Shown in pieces: positions 38,988 to 46,830 of a stretch of DNA of 64,000 bases. A program made the position numbers and the translations under genes. Source of the stretch: Marinobacterium nitratireducens (GTDB lineage Bacteria > Pseudomonadota > Gammaproteobacteria > Pseudomonadales > Balneatricaceae); the NCBI RefSeq assembly GCF_014645375.1, contig NZ_BMLT01000003.1, forward strand, positions 1 to 64,000, read 5' to 3'. Under the pieces are notes generated by a model. It did not search any database, was not told the origin of the DNA, and was given only the letters and a program-made list of their open reading frames with translations. Every line of letters begins with the position of its first letter. Position 1 is the stretch's first letter.

Positions 38988-39249
38988 ACCCATCAATGAG
39001 TCGGCTGGAGGCATAGTGCCGAACCGACGCCCTAGATGGGTTGCACGACGCCCTGGCCGCATCGGTGACGGAGTCGCCGTGCCGAGGCGTCGCTCCACCC
39101 ATCCTACGATTTACGTTTTCCCGCCAAAGCGCGATGCGCCAATAAAAAGGCGCTCTCCCCGACCCGGGGCGAGCGCCTTTTTAATGATTCTTCACCGAGG
39201 CGCCGCTCCACCCATCCTAAGGTTTACGTTTTCCCGCAAACTCGCGATG
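38988..39249. repeat. Family 2 repeats with a 50-bp direct duplication around a terminator
   Basis: GCTCCACCCATCCTA with flanks occurs at 39086-39136 and again at 39199-39249, both followed by TTACGTTTTCCCGC and GCGATG, offset by 113 bases. Complementary AACCCATC and GATGGGTT arms lie at 38988 and 39035. No gene is present in this stretch. Confidence 0.75.
39144..39182. terminator. Strong bidirectional terminator
   Basis: AAAAAGGCGCTC (39144-39155) pairs with GAGCGCCTTTTT (39171-39182); inner bases CCCCG/CGGGG extend the stem. Flanking A and T runs let it act in both directions. Confidence 0.9.
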
Positions 39250-39287
39250 TCGCCGCTCAAGGCCCTGCGGGTAGTCAGCTGACGCCT

Positions 39288-39321
39288 AATGTCAACACCA
39301 AGACATCTATTGTCAAGATGA
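39288..39321 (+). promoter_or_regulatory. GTCAA direct-repeat pair upstream of the GMC operon
   Basis: AATGTCAACAC (core at 39291) and ATTGTCAAGATG (core at 39312) are exactly 21 bp apart. The first gene of the operon starts at 39495. Confidence 0.7.
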
Positions 39322-39494
39322 TCCCTGCCAGCATACCTAAGATGTTGACCATGCAACTTGCTTGAAGAAAGTCGCCAGCGCGTCGCTGCGAAATTGCCAA
39401 TATTGCCGCGACAGGCACGGGGTCGGTCAGAGCAACCGGCGTCTACGACAGGCGAACTCACCATTAGGCTATAACTAGAACAAGGCTTAGCAAT

Positions 39495-40064
39495 ATGGAT
39501 AACAACGAACGACTTCCGTCCGCCACGCGCAGACTCTTTCTGCAGCGCTCTCTGATTGCCATGGCTGCGGTAGCAGCGGCCCCCGTTATAGGCGCCACGG
39601 AGCTAAAAGCCACCGCCTCTGCCGGTGCCACATCCGATCTGAAACTTCTGAGCGCCGCTGAATACCGCGTTCTGTCCGCGGTGACCGACGCCATCATCCC
39701 GCAGGGTGGCGCCTTCCCGGTCGGCGCTCTGGATATCGATCTGGCCAAGCGCATCGATCACCATCTGCGCGAAGAAGAGACGGCCCTTATCGAAGGTGTT
39801 CGCGGTGCGCTGATGTTCCTTGAGCACAAGGCACCTGCGGCTTTCGCCGGCAAAGAGGTTCGCTTTTCCGAACTGGACGGCCAGGACCGTGAAGCCATCC
39901 TGATCGCAATGCGCGAAGCGGGTGGCGTTCCGACCATCATCTTCTCGGCCATGCGCGGACTGAGTATTTTCTACTTCTACACCCACGAGGACACCTGGCC
40001 GCACATCGGTTACGACGGTCCCCTGGTAAAGCGTCCGAATCCAGTTCAGCAGATGGGTGTTTGA
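39495..40064 (+). CDS. Gluconate 2-dehydrogenase subunit 3-family protein, Tat-exported
   Basis: A 189-residue small subunit of a membrane or periplasmic alcohol dehydrogenase. A twin-arginine signal is visible: TRRLFLQRSLIAMAAVAAAPVIGA. The mature part has the subunit 3 pattern LLSAAEYRVLSAVTDAIIPQG near residues 50-70 and ends in FYTHEDTWPHIGYDGPLV. Such subunits escort a GMC flavoprotein across the Tat system by co-export. Indeed the GMC gene begins one base after this stop and itself lacks a signal peptide. Electrons would pass to quinone or a cytochrome c, but no cytochrome gene is adjacent. Confidence 0.9.
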   Translation: MDNNERLPSATRRLFLQRSLIAMAAVAAAPVIGATELKATASAGATSDLKLLSAAEYRVLSAVTDAIIPQGGAFPVGALDIDLAKRIDHHLREEETALIEGVRGALMFLEHKAPAAFAGKEVRFSELDGQDREAILIAMREAGGVPTIIFSAMRGLSIFYFYTHEDTWPHIGYDGPLVKRPNPVQQMGV

Positions 40065-40065
40065 T

Positions 40066-41601
40066 ATGATTATTCAAGGTCAGGAAATTTTCTCTCCGGT
40101 CAACCTCAAGACCCACACCGTGGTCGTCGGCTCCGGTTCCGGCGGCGGCGTGGCGGCTTACCACATGGCCTCCGCGGGTCTCGACACCATCGTGCTCGAA
40201 GAAGGCGGCTACTTTCAGGCCAAGGACTTCAACCAGCGCGAAGAGGACATGATGTCGGTCCTCTACCGCGCCGGCGGCAACCAGACCACCAGCGATGGCA
40301 TGATCGGCGTATTCCAGGGTTCCGCTTTCGGCGGTTCGACCCTCGTCAACACCGCCGATGCCACCCCGATCGAACACGAGGTGCTGCTCCACTGGCAGCA
40401 GCATTTCGGCCTCGACCAGCTCACCGAGGAAGCACTCGCTGCGTCTTACGAGCGCGTCTATGCGATGACCAACGTACATCGCCTCGAGGACAGGATTCTC
40501 AATCGCAACAACCTGCTGCTGGTCGAAACCGCCAAGCGCCTGGGTTACAAGGCCGGCGTCTTCGACTCCAACCGCAAGAACTGCATCGGCAGCGGCTACT
40601 GCTTCAGCGCCTGTGCCTATGACGCCAAACAGGGCACCAACCTCACTTACCTGCCGAAAGCCTCGGCACTCGGCGCCCGTATCTACACCGACGTACGCGT
40701 CGATCGCATCGAGCCGCTGAGCAAAGGCCGCTATCGCGTTCACGCCAGCGTCGTCGAGCGTCGTAACCGCTCCGTGCGACTGCCGATGACCATCGAAGCC
40801 GAACGGGTCATTCTGGCCGCCGGGTCCGTGCATACGCCGGCTATCATCAAGCGTTCCGGTCTCGACAAAGGCCTGCCGCAGCTGGGTCAGAACATCTCGC
40901 TGCAGCCGCAGATGCTCATGTCCTCCAGCTTCGACGACAAGGTCACCTCCTGGCGCGGCGCACCGCAGTCGACCTACGTCAGCGAGTGGGACGACAACCG
41001 TCCTGAATGGGGCCTCGGTGGCTTCCGCCTGGAGGGCGTCGGCGGTCTGGTTGGCCTGCTCGGCCAGTCGACCAAGGCCATCGGCCAGGAACACAAGCGC
41101 GTCATGCAGGAGTACGCGAACACTGCCTACACCGCGATTCTGGTCCCGGATCAGCCGTCCGGCACCATGACCTGGTCGTGGAACGAAAACGGCAAGGTCA
41201 TACCGAAGATCGACTACACCCCGACCGAGGAGTGGAAGCAGCGCCTGCGCACCGGTATGAAGAAAGGCGCCGAGTTCATGTTCGAGGCCGGCGCCAAGCG
41301 CGTCGACTTCAACACCCTGGTGCTGCCGTCCTTCACCAGCCCTGACCAGCTGTCCCAGATCGACAACTTCCCGATCGAGCCGGGCCTGCTGAACCTGGTC
41401 TCGGCGCACGTTCAGGGTAGCTGCCGTATGGGTCTGAACGCAGACGTCGGTGTGGTCGACCAGAATCACAAGATGCACAACCTGGAAAACATCTACATCG
41501 TCGACGGTTCGGTGATGCCGACCACCGCCTCGACGCACACCAACATCCCGATCATGACCCTGTCTGACCGGGCCATGCATAAACTGGCCAACGGCATCTA
41601 A
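40066..41601 (+). CDS. GMC-family alcohol dehydrogenase, flavoprotein subunit
   Basis: A 511-residue GMC oxidoreductase. The FAD motif is VVVGSGSGGGVAAYHMASAG near residues 19-38. A cysteine-rich segment NCIGSGYCFSACAYDAKQGT near 175-195 resembles that of long-chain fatty alcohol oxidases. The C-terminal block holds HVQGSCRMG and YIVDGSVMPTTASTHTNIPIM with the catalytic histidine. The start ATG follows the previous stop by one base, so translation is coupled; a GTG nine bases earlier would overlap. It should oxidise a primary alcohol to an aldehyde outside the cytoplasm, exported together with the Tat-bearing small subunit. Confidence 0.92.
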   Translation: MIIQGQEIFSPVNLKTHTVVVGSGSGGGVAAYHMASAGLDTIVLEEGGYFQAKDFNQREEDMMSVLYRAGGNQTTSDGMIGVFQGSAFGGSTLVNTADATPIEHEVLLHWQQHFGLDQLTEEALAASYERVYAMTNVHRLEDRILNRNNLLLVETAKRLGYKAGVFDSNRKNCIGSGYCFSACAYDAKQGTNLTYLPKASALGARIYTDVRVDRIEPLSKGRYRVHASVVERRNRSVRLPMTIEAERVILAAGSVHTPAIIKRSGLDKGLPQLGQNISLQPQMLMSSSFDDKVTSWRGAPQSTYVSEWDDNRPEWGLGGFRLEGVGGLVGLLGQSTKAIGQEHKRVMQEYANTAYTAILVPDQPSGTMTWSWNENGKVIPKIDYTPTEEWKQRLRTGMKKGAEFMFEAGAKRVDFNTLVLPSFTSPDQLSQIDNFPIEPGLLNLVSAHVQGSCRMGLNADVGVVDQNHKMHNLENIYIVDGSVMPTTASTHTNIPIMTLSDRAMHKLANGI

Positions 41602-41613
41602 GTCTTTATCCCG

Positions 41614-41634
41614 GGCAGCGGCAACGCCGCTGCC
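41614..41634 (+). other. Intercistronic hairpin between GMC and hydratase genes
   Basis: GGCAGCGGC (41614-41622) pairs with GCCGCTGCC (41626-41634), loop AAC. No T-run follows, so it more likely stabilises or segments the mRNA than terminates it. Confidence 0.55.
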
Positions 41635-41665
41635 GTCCCAACATCAAATAAGTCAGGATATCGAA

Positions 41666-42457
41666 ATGCTCAACAACGAAACCCGCCAGGCTATCGCCCA
41701 GGAAATCTACGACTGCTACAGGAACGGCAAGCAGATTTCCCTGCTGACCAAAACCTACCCCGAAATCGAGCAGGAAGATTCGTACCGCATCCAGGAACAG
41801 GTCATCGCCCGCTTCATCGAAGACGGTCGCAAGGTCAAGGGTTACAAAATCGGTCTGACCTCCAAGGCGATGCAGGAAATGGCCGGCACCACCGAGCCCG
41901 ATTACTCCGTGCTGACCGACGATATGTTCGTCGATGAAGAGGCTCACCTGAACCGCAGCGAAATGGCCGATCCGTTGGTCGAAATCGAAATCGCCTTCGT
42001 GATGAAGGAGCGCCTGCAGGGCCCCGGCATCAACGCGGCCGACGTTATCCGCGCCACCGACTTCGTACTGCCGTCCATCGAGGTCGTCGACTTCCGCGTC
42101 GCCCGCGCCCCGGGTATGGACGTGCGTGACACCATCGCCGATATGGCAGCGGTGGGCAAGGTCGTGCTGGGCGGCAACCCGGTCAGCCTGAACGACATCG
42201 ACGTTCGCAAAGTCAAGGGCGAACTGCTGATCAATGACGAAGTCATCGAAACCGGCATGTCCTCCGCGGTACTGGGCAACCCGGTTACCGCCGTCGCCTG
42301 GCTGGCGAACAAGCTCGCCGACTTCGGCGTGGCGTTCGAGCCGGGTGACGTCATCTTCTCCGGTTCCTGCGTGCGCGCTCTGCCGGTGCAGGCAGGCGAT
42401 GTCGTCACCGCCCGTTTCGACAACGGCCTGGGTGACGTCGTCCTCAACTTCGACTGA
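41666..42457 (+). CDS. 2-oxopent-4-enoate / 2-oxohept-3-enedioate hydratase-family protein
   Basis: A 263-residue protein of the MhpD/HpaH branch of the fumarylacetoacetase fold. Family landmarks are GYKIGLTSKAMQEMAGTTEPDY near residues 55-76, the metal glutamates in DPLVEIEIAFVMKE, SIEVVDFRV, DTIADMAAVGKVVLGG and AVAWLANKLADFGVAFEPGDVIFSGSC. Known members hydrate a 2-hydroxydienoate after aromatic ring cleavage, or decarboxylate relatives. No ring-cleavage dioxygenase or aldolase is in the window, so its substrate here may be another 2-oxo or 2-hydroxyenoic acid. It sits 64 bases after the GMC gene and is probably co-transcribed. Confidence 0.87.
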   Translation: MLNNETRQAIAQEIYDCYRNGKQISLLTKTYPEIEQEDSYRIQEQVIARFIEDGRKVKGYKIGLTSKAMQEMAGTTEPDYSVLTDDMFVDEEAHLNRSEMADPLVEIEIAFVMKERLQGPGINAADVIRATDFVLPSIEVVDFRVARAPGMDVRDTIADMAAVGKVVLGGNPVSLNDIDVRKVKGELLINDEVIETGMSSAVLGNPVTAVAWLANKLADFGVAFEPGDVIFSGSCVRALPVQAGDVVTARFDNGLGDVVLNFD

Positions 42458-42540
42458 TAAGCCTCAGAAACGCCCCGTCGTTCGAAGCGGGTCGGGACCG
42501 GCGCGACAACCGCCGGTCAACGCCCCTTCCTGCGGGAAAC

Positions 42541-42579
42541 GAAGCCGGCATGCCCATGGCATGCCGGCTTCGCTGTTTC
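42541..42579 (+). terminator. Perfect palindromic hairpin after the GMC operon
   Basis: GAAGCCGGCATGCC (42541-42554) and GGCATGCCGGCTTC (42558-42571) form a 14-bp perfect stem with a three-base loop, followed by GCTGTTTCT. It is likely a terminator with a modest T-run. Confidence 0.7.
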
Positions 42580-42638
42580 TGGCCCCGACCGGCATTCCTC
42601 TTCCCGAACGCCAATAAAACCGATGGCGTGCCGGACCC

Positions 42639-43066
42639 ATTCGCGCCGGGGCGGTGCTCCTACGGGTGGAAGCCGCGCCGTGGGCGAACCGACCTGGCAC
42701 CGCTGGTGATCGTTCCCCCTGTAGCCCACTCCATGGGCGAACCGGACTGGCACGGCGGGTGATCGCTCGCGGAGCGAGCGCCGACAAAAGCATGGCGAAA
42801 CCCCGGATGGGTTAAACCGCCACCGGCACCCACTTCAAGGTCTGCACATAGCGCGCGGCGGTGAAACCATCATATCGATCGCATTACAGATCGATTGGCG
42901 GCAGCGTACGCAATTTGCGGGTTCGCGGCGAGGCGCCGCTCCTACGCGCGCGCCCAGCACGCAGGAGCCACGCCTCACTCTGCACGAACGGTAGGAGCCC
43001 ACTCCGTGAGCGAACCGACCTGGCACCAGGGTTTATCGCTCGCGGAGCGAACGCCTACAAAAAGCA
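42639..43066. repeat. Mixed REP cluster, family 1 and related family 4
   Basis: Family 1 arms occur at 42639-42666 and 42921-42946 (GTTCGCGGCGAGGCGCCGCT then CCTACG). A related element pairs GTAGGAGCCCACTCCGTGAG (42991) with ATCGCTCGCGGAGCGAACGC (43034), ending near 43060. A diverged copy runs 42721-42787 and a partial one begins near 42671. The rest of 42458-43341 holds only terminators; I see no gene. Confidence 0.75.
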
Positions 43067-43258
43067 GCCTGCTTTCTCCAGGTAACCAACAGGCTCCCGG
43101 CCAGCCGAAGGCAATCGATCTGCACTACGATCGATATTGCGGGTTAGGCGGCGCCCAAAGCACCGGGGCAGCTGTTAGCCCGTCCCGTTGCACCGCTAGA
43201 CCCACCCTCCGGTCCGTGCTTTCGATATGCGATATGCCAATTGCCGCTTAATCACACA

Positions 43259-43293
43259 CAAAAAAAAGCCCCGACCAGGGCGGTCGGGGCACG
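43259..43293 (-). terminator. Terminator of the aldehyde/alcohol dehydrogenase operon
   Basis: Read on the minus strand, GCCCCGACC (43290-43282) pairs with GGTCGGGGC (43276-43268) and is followed by a run of T (A at 43260-43267 on the plus strand). This is a classical rho-independent terminator. Confidence 0.92.
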
Positions 43294-43341
43294 GAAAGTG
43301 GAAGTGCAAAGCTGCACGACCAGGGATGACTAAAAGCAGAC

Positions 43342-44517
43342 TCAGCCGTGCAGCTTGCTGTAAGCCGCGCTGCCCTCTTCCTCGCTGATGCGACGGCCGA
43401 GGCTGTCGGCTTCGAGGAACGCCTGCTGGATGGACTCGACGCTAAGTGGCTCGATCATGTTGCCGATCAGCGGGAACGCCAGCGTCGCTTCGGCGACGGC
43501 CGCAATGTCCTTCTCATCGTCGCGGGACATGCCGATCTGTTCCAGGGTAATCGGCAGACCAATCTGCGCGAACAGGCGCGCGACGCGCTCCAGCTCCGCG
43601 GTATCGGCCTCCAGCGCCAGCTGGACGAGAATACCGATGGCGACCATTTCGCCATGGAGGTAGTTCTTGTCGACGTGCTCCAGCACGGTCAGCGCCTGGG
43701 CGACACCGTGGGCCGCAGCAAGGCCTGTACACTCGAAACCGAGCCCGCTGAGCAGCGTGTTGGCCTCGACGACGTTTTCCAGCTCCGGCGTCACCTGCTT
43801 CGCTTCCACGGCATCGATGGCCGCCAGCGCATCCTTGTAGAGGATATCGGCGCAGGTCTGCGAAATGGCGACACCGGCCAGCGTCGGACGTGCGCCGTAG
43901 GCGCTCAAACCGTTCGGGTTGCGATGACAGATACGCGCCTCGTACCAGGTCGCCATTGCATCGCCCATGCCAGCAACCAGGAAGCGGGCCGGAGCTTCGG
44001 CGATAATCGCAGTGTCGACCATTACCAGCGCCGGGTTCTGCGGAAACACCTCGAAGGTCTCGGTGACGCCTTCCGGCGTGTAGAGCACGGAAATGGCGGA
44101 ACAGGGCGCATCGTTGGAGGCCAGCGTCGGGAAAATCACGACCGGCACGTCCAGACGATGGGCGATGCACTTGCCGGCATCCAGCGGCTTGCCGCCACCC
44201 AGCGCGATAAGCGCGTCAATCTGACCCTGCTCACGCAGCGCCGCGGTCTGCTTTTCCACTTCCTGCAGCGAGCATTCGCCGCCGAAAGTCGCGATGACCG
44301 GCTCGATTCCGGCCTGCTCGAGGCTCGCCAGCAGGCGCTTGCCTTCGTTGCGCTGGCTGCGCGCCGAGCACAGAACCGCACAGCGCTTGACCTGCATCGC
44401 CGCGATATGCTCGCCGGCATTATCGATCAGGCCGGCCGCCTGAAGGTAGCGCGGCGTGGAGCGATAAAGACGAAGTGCAGTGGCCGCAGGTGCAACAGTT
44501 GCTTGATTATCAGACAT
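43342..44517 (-). CDS. Iron-containing alcohol dehydrogenase, glycerol dehydrogenase-like
   Basis: A 391-residue member of the GldA-type metal-dependent alcohol dehydrogenases. The nucleotide-binding part contains ALIALGGGKPLDAGKCIAH; metal ligands are the Asp in GMGDAMATWYEAR and the His residues in CTGLAAAHGVAQA and YLHGEMVAIG. GldA relatives act on glycerol and other 1,2-diols or reduce hydroxyketones with NAD(H). An N-terminal extension of about 15 residues precedes the family's usual RLYRSTPRYLQAAG start. It lies 173 bases after the aldehyde dehydrogenase gene in the same direction, with a terminator after it, so the two form an operon under the repeat pair near 46.3 kb. Confidence 0.9.
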   Translation of the reverse strand: MSDNQATVAPAATALRLYRSTPRYLQAAGLIDNAGEHIAAMQVKRCAVLCSARSQRNEGKRLLASLEQAGIEPVIATFGGECSLQEVEKQTAALREQGQIDALIALGGGKPLDAGKCIAHRLDVPVVIFPTLASNDAPCSAISVLYTPEGVTETFEVFPQNPALVMVDTAIIAEAPARFLVAGMGDAMATWYEARICHRNPNGLSAYGARPTLAGVAISQTCADILYKDALAAIDAVEAKQVTPELENVVEANTLLSGLGFECTGLAAAHGVAQALTVLEHVDKNYLHGEMVAIGILVQLALEADTAELERVARLFAQIGLPITLEQIGMSRDDEKDIAAVAEATLAFPLIGNMIEPLSVESIQQAFLEADSLGRRISEEEGSAAYSKLHG

Positions 44518-44690
44518 GAATATTCTCCCGTGTATCCGGTAAGGTCGGACCTCGCTGCGTCGTGAAACGCCGATAAGGGCCTGTGAATGACTCGCGCTGA
44601 TGGCGAGCGGGCATTCGCCTGTCCGCCGCCCTCAGCCGGCTACAGGCCCGATACCGTATCCGGGCCTGCAGGACGATCAATGCAACCGGA

Positions 44691-46121
44691 TCAGAGGCGG
44701 AACTTGATCATCAGGTTCATCAGCTTTTCGAAACGCGGGCCGTACGGCGGCGCCAGCATCAGGATGCCGGACTGCTTGGCCTGCTTGAAGACCGGACGGA
44801 TCTTGGAGAATTCAATGAAGCCTTCCTTGCCGTGGTAGTGACCCATGCCGCTGTTGCCGACACCGCCGAACGGCATGTCATGCTGCGCCACGTGCAGCAG
44901 GGTGTCGTTGATCGAAACACCACCGGACAGAGTGTTGTAAACCACTTTGTCCTGGAGCTTCTTGTCGTTGGTAAAGAGGTAAAGCGCCAGCGGGCGCTCG
45001 CCTGCATTGATGTACTCGATGACATCATCGATGCTGTCGTAGACCTTGATCGGCAGCAGCGGACCAAAGATCTCGTCCTGCATGATCACCATGTCTTCCT
45101 TCACGTTCAGCACGACCGACGGCGGGAACTTGCGGGTTTCCGGGTTCGGCGCGCCGTCCTTGACCAGCTGGATCACCTCGGCGCCCTTCTCGGTCGCGTC
45201 CTTGACGGTGTAGGAGATGCGCTCGAAGGCCTTGTTATCGATCAGCGAGGTGAGGTCGCCGGAGTCGGAGCTGCCGTAACGCTCGTTGAGAACGTCCTTG
45301 GCGTGCTTGACGAACTCGTCGACGGACTCGCGCGGCAGGAACAGGTAGTCCGGCGCGGTGCAGGTCTGGCCGCAGTTGATGAACTTGCCGAACAGCAGAC
45401 GCTCCGCGGCGGTACGCAGGTTGAAGTCCTTGGCGACGATGGTCGGCGACTTGCCGCCCAGTTCCAGCGTCACCGGAGTCAGGTACTTAGAGGCGGTTTC
45501 CATGACCACCTTGCCGGTTGCCGGGGAACCGGTGAAAACGAAGTGGTCCCAGGGACGGTCGGTGAATTCGCCGGCCGAAACGCCCGGAATCACGGCGAAC
45601 TGGTCTTCGCTGAACTCGGCCGAAACCAGCTTGTCCAGCAGGCGGCACAGATTCTGAGAGTTGGCAGCCATCTTGACGATAACGCGGTTACCGGCAGCCA
45701 GCGCCGCGATAGCCGGGCCAATCGCCAGGCCCAGCGGGTAGTTCCACGGGCTGACGACACCTACAACGCCCTTGGGCTGCGGAATAACCTTGTTCTTCGC
45801 ACCGAGAAACGAAATGCCGACGTGACGCTTTTCCGGGGCCATCCACTTTTTCAGATGCTTTTTGTTGTAAGCAACGGAGCTGAGCATCTGGGAAACTTCC
45901 AGCAGGCGGGTTTCCTGGGACGAACGATTGCCGTAGTCAGCATTGACAGCCTCACAGATCGCGTCCTGGTTGTTGATCAGCAGACGGTCGATCTTGTCGA
46001 GCGCTTCCAGACGCTCACGCAAAGTCGGATAAGGAGACTTGCGCGAAGCGATGCGCTGCGCGTTGAATACTCTGTCGATTCGGCTGGTTTCGTTCTGAAT
46101 GTTAACTGCTGCGTTAGTCAT
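44691..46121 (-). CDS. Coniferyl-type aldehyde dehydrogenase
   Basis: A 476-residue NAD(P)-dependent aldehyde dehydrogenase most like coniferyl aldehyde dehydrogenases and class 3 fatty aldehyde enzymes. Motifs are GVVGVVSPWNYPLGLAIGP, FVFTGSPATGKVVMETAS, the general base in TLELGGKSP, and the nucleophile in NCGQTCTAPDY. The C-terminus is hydrophobic (ILMLAPPYGPRFEKLMNLMIKF), as in membrane-associated fatty aldehyde enzymes. I chose the ATG at 46121 because GAGG precedes it; an upstream ATG at 46211 would add 30 unrelated residues. The product probably oxidises the aldehyde made by the GMC enzyme. The substrate need not be coniferaldehyde. Confidence 0.9.
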   Translation of the reverse strand: MTNAAVNIQNETSRIDRVFNAQRIASRKSPYPTLRERLEALDKIDRLLINNQDAICEAVNADYGNRSSQETRLLEVSQMLSSVAYNKKHLKKWMAPEKRHVGISFLGAKNKVIPQPKGVVGVVSPWNYPLGLAIGPAIAALAAGNRVIVKMAANSQNLCRLLDKLVSAEFSEDQFAVIPGVSAGEFTDRPWDHFVFTGSPATGKVVMETASKYLTPVTLELGGKSPTIVAKDFNLRTAAERLLFGKFINCGQTCTAPDYLFLPRESVDEFVKHAKDVLNERYGSSDSGDLTSLIDNKAFERISYTVKDATEKGAEVIQLVKDGAPNPETRKFPPSVVLNVKEDMVIMQDEIFGPLLPIKVYDSIDDVIEYINAGERPLALYLFTNDKKLQDKVVYNTLSGGVSINDTLLHVAQHDMPFGGVGNSGMGHYHGKEGFIEFSKIRPVFKQAKQSGILMLAPPYGPRFEKLMNLMIKFRL

Positions 46122-46281
46122 TTCGGCCTCGGTTTTATTTTCTCGGTAATCGAATGTTATTGGGGCAATGGCATGAGCCGTAACCTGAATATCGGCGTTA
46201 TAGCCAGACATTCATACCTTAATGGCCGGTATGAACTGGCGGCCATTTTCATTGGTTCACAGCCTATAAGAGCTCCGAACT

Positions 46282-46316
46282 GGCGGCTTGACAAAAAACG
46301 ATCCATATTTGACATA
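46282..46316 (-). promoter_or_regulatory. GTCAA direct-repeat pair facing the aldehyde dehydrogenase operon
   Basis: On the minus strand, TATGTCAAATA (core complementary to 46309-46313) precedes TTTGTCAAGCCGCC (core complementary to 46288-46292), 21 bp apart. A candidate -10 element TTATAG lies 17 bases beyond GTCAAG on that strand. The gene start is at 46121. Confidence 0.7.
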
Positions 46317-46420
46317 AAGTGCAACCAATCCTGAAACCCCGGACGAACCCACCGTAAAGTGGCCACATTCGGGGTTTAAGGAGAGCTACGAGTTTCAGGC
46401 GAAAAAGACCGGGAGGCCGG

Positions 46421-46473
46421 AAGTCAGCCCATATTCGCATAATGTCAAACCCGGTACGTATAAGGTCAAGCGG
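46421..46473 (+). promoter_or_regulatory. GTCAR triple direct repeat facing the acyl-CoA ligase operon
   Basis: Cores GTCAG (46423), GTCAA (46444, within AATGTCAAACC) and GTCAA (46465, within AAGGTCAAGCGG) are each 21 bp apart. The ligase gene starts at 46831, leaving a long leader. Confidence 0.7.
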
Positions 46474-46830
46474 CGTGCTGACCATACAAGCAGTATTGGC
46501 CCATCACGAATACGAACAATAATAGTCGGGAGCCACACACATCATGAAAGGCCTTAATCTGCCTTTTTGTCCCGGGATGATCCCCTCGGCACGGTCACTG
46601 TGCAGTCGCGGTTGCGGCGACAGACCGCTCTCTGGCGGCGCCAGTATCGGCAGGGGAGGATTCTGCAGCGCCGGCACCCTCGTTGCCAACGCCATACCCA
46701 ATCCGACTCGTCGTTTCGACTGAAACAGTGAGACTGCAGCCGTTGCCATACCAGGCCACAGCGGCTGCAGTTAGCAGCAGTTCACGCTGCACACTACAAA
46801 AAGAATCATCAACCACTTGAGGCCCGAAAA

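Larger units (their letters stand above)
46122..46830. other. Divergent control region between dehydrogenase and ligase operons
   Basis: This 709-base gap contains back-to-back GTCAA repeat sites, one facing each operon (separate entries). Between 46470 and 46830 the leader of the ligase gene contains a 59-codon frame (46544-46723) with uneven composition and no good ribosome site; I do not call it. No other gene was found. Confidence 0.6.

Noticed and set aside
44691-46121. A ferulate or coniferyl alcohol pathway
   Set aside because: Only the aldehyde dehydrogenase resembles that route; no vanillin, feruloyl-CoA or protocatechuate genes are present, so the family name should not be read as the substrate.
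46544-46723. A 59-codon, cysteine-containing frame upstream of the acyl-CoA ligase
   Set aside because: There is no close ribosome site, and composition is uneven and unlike a protein; it is treated as leader.
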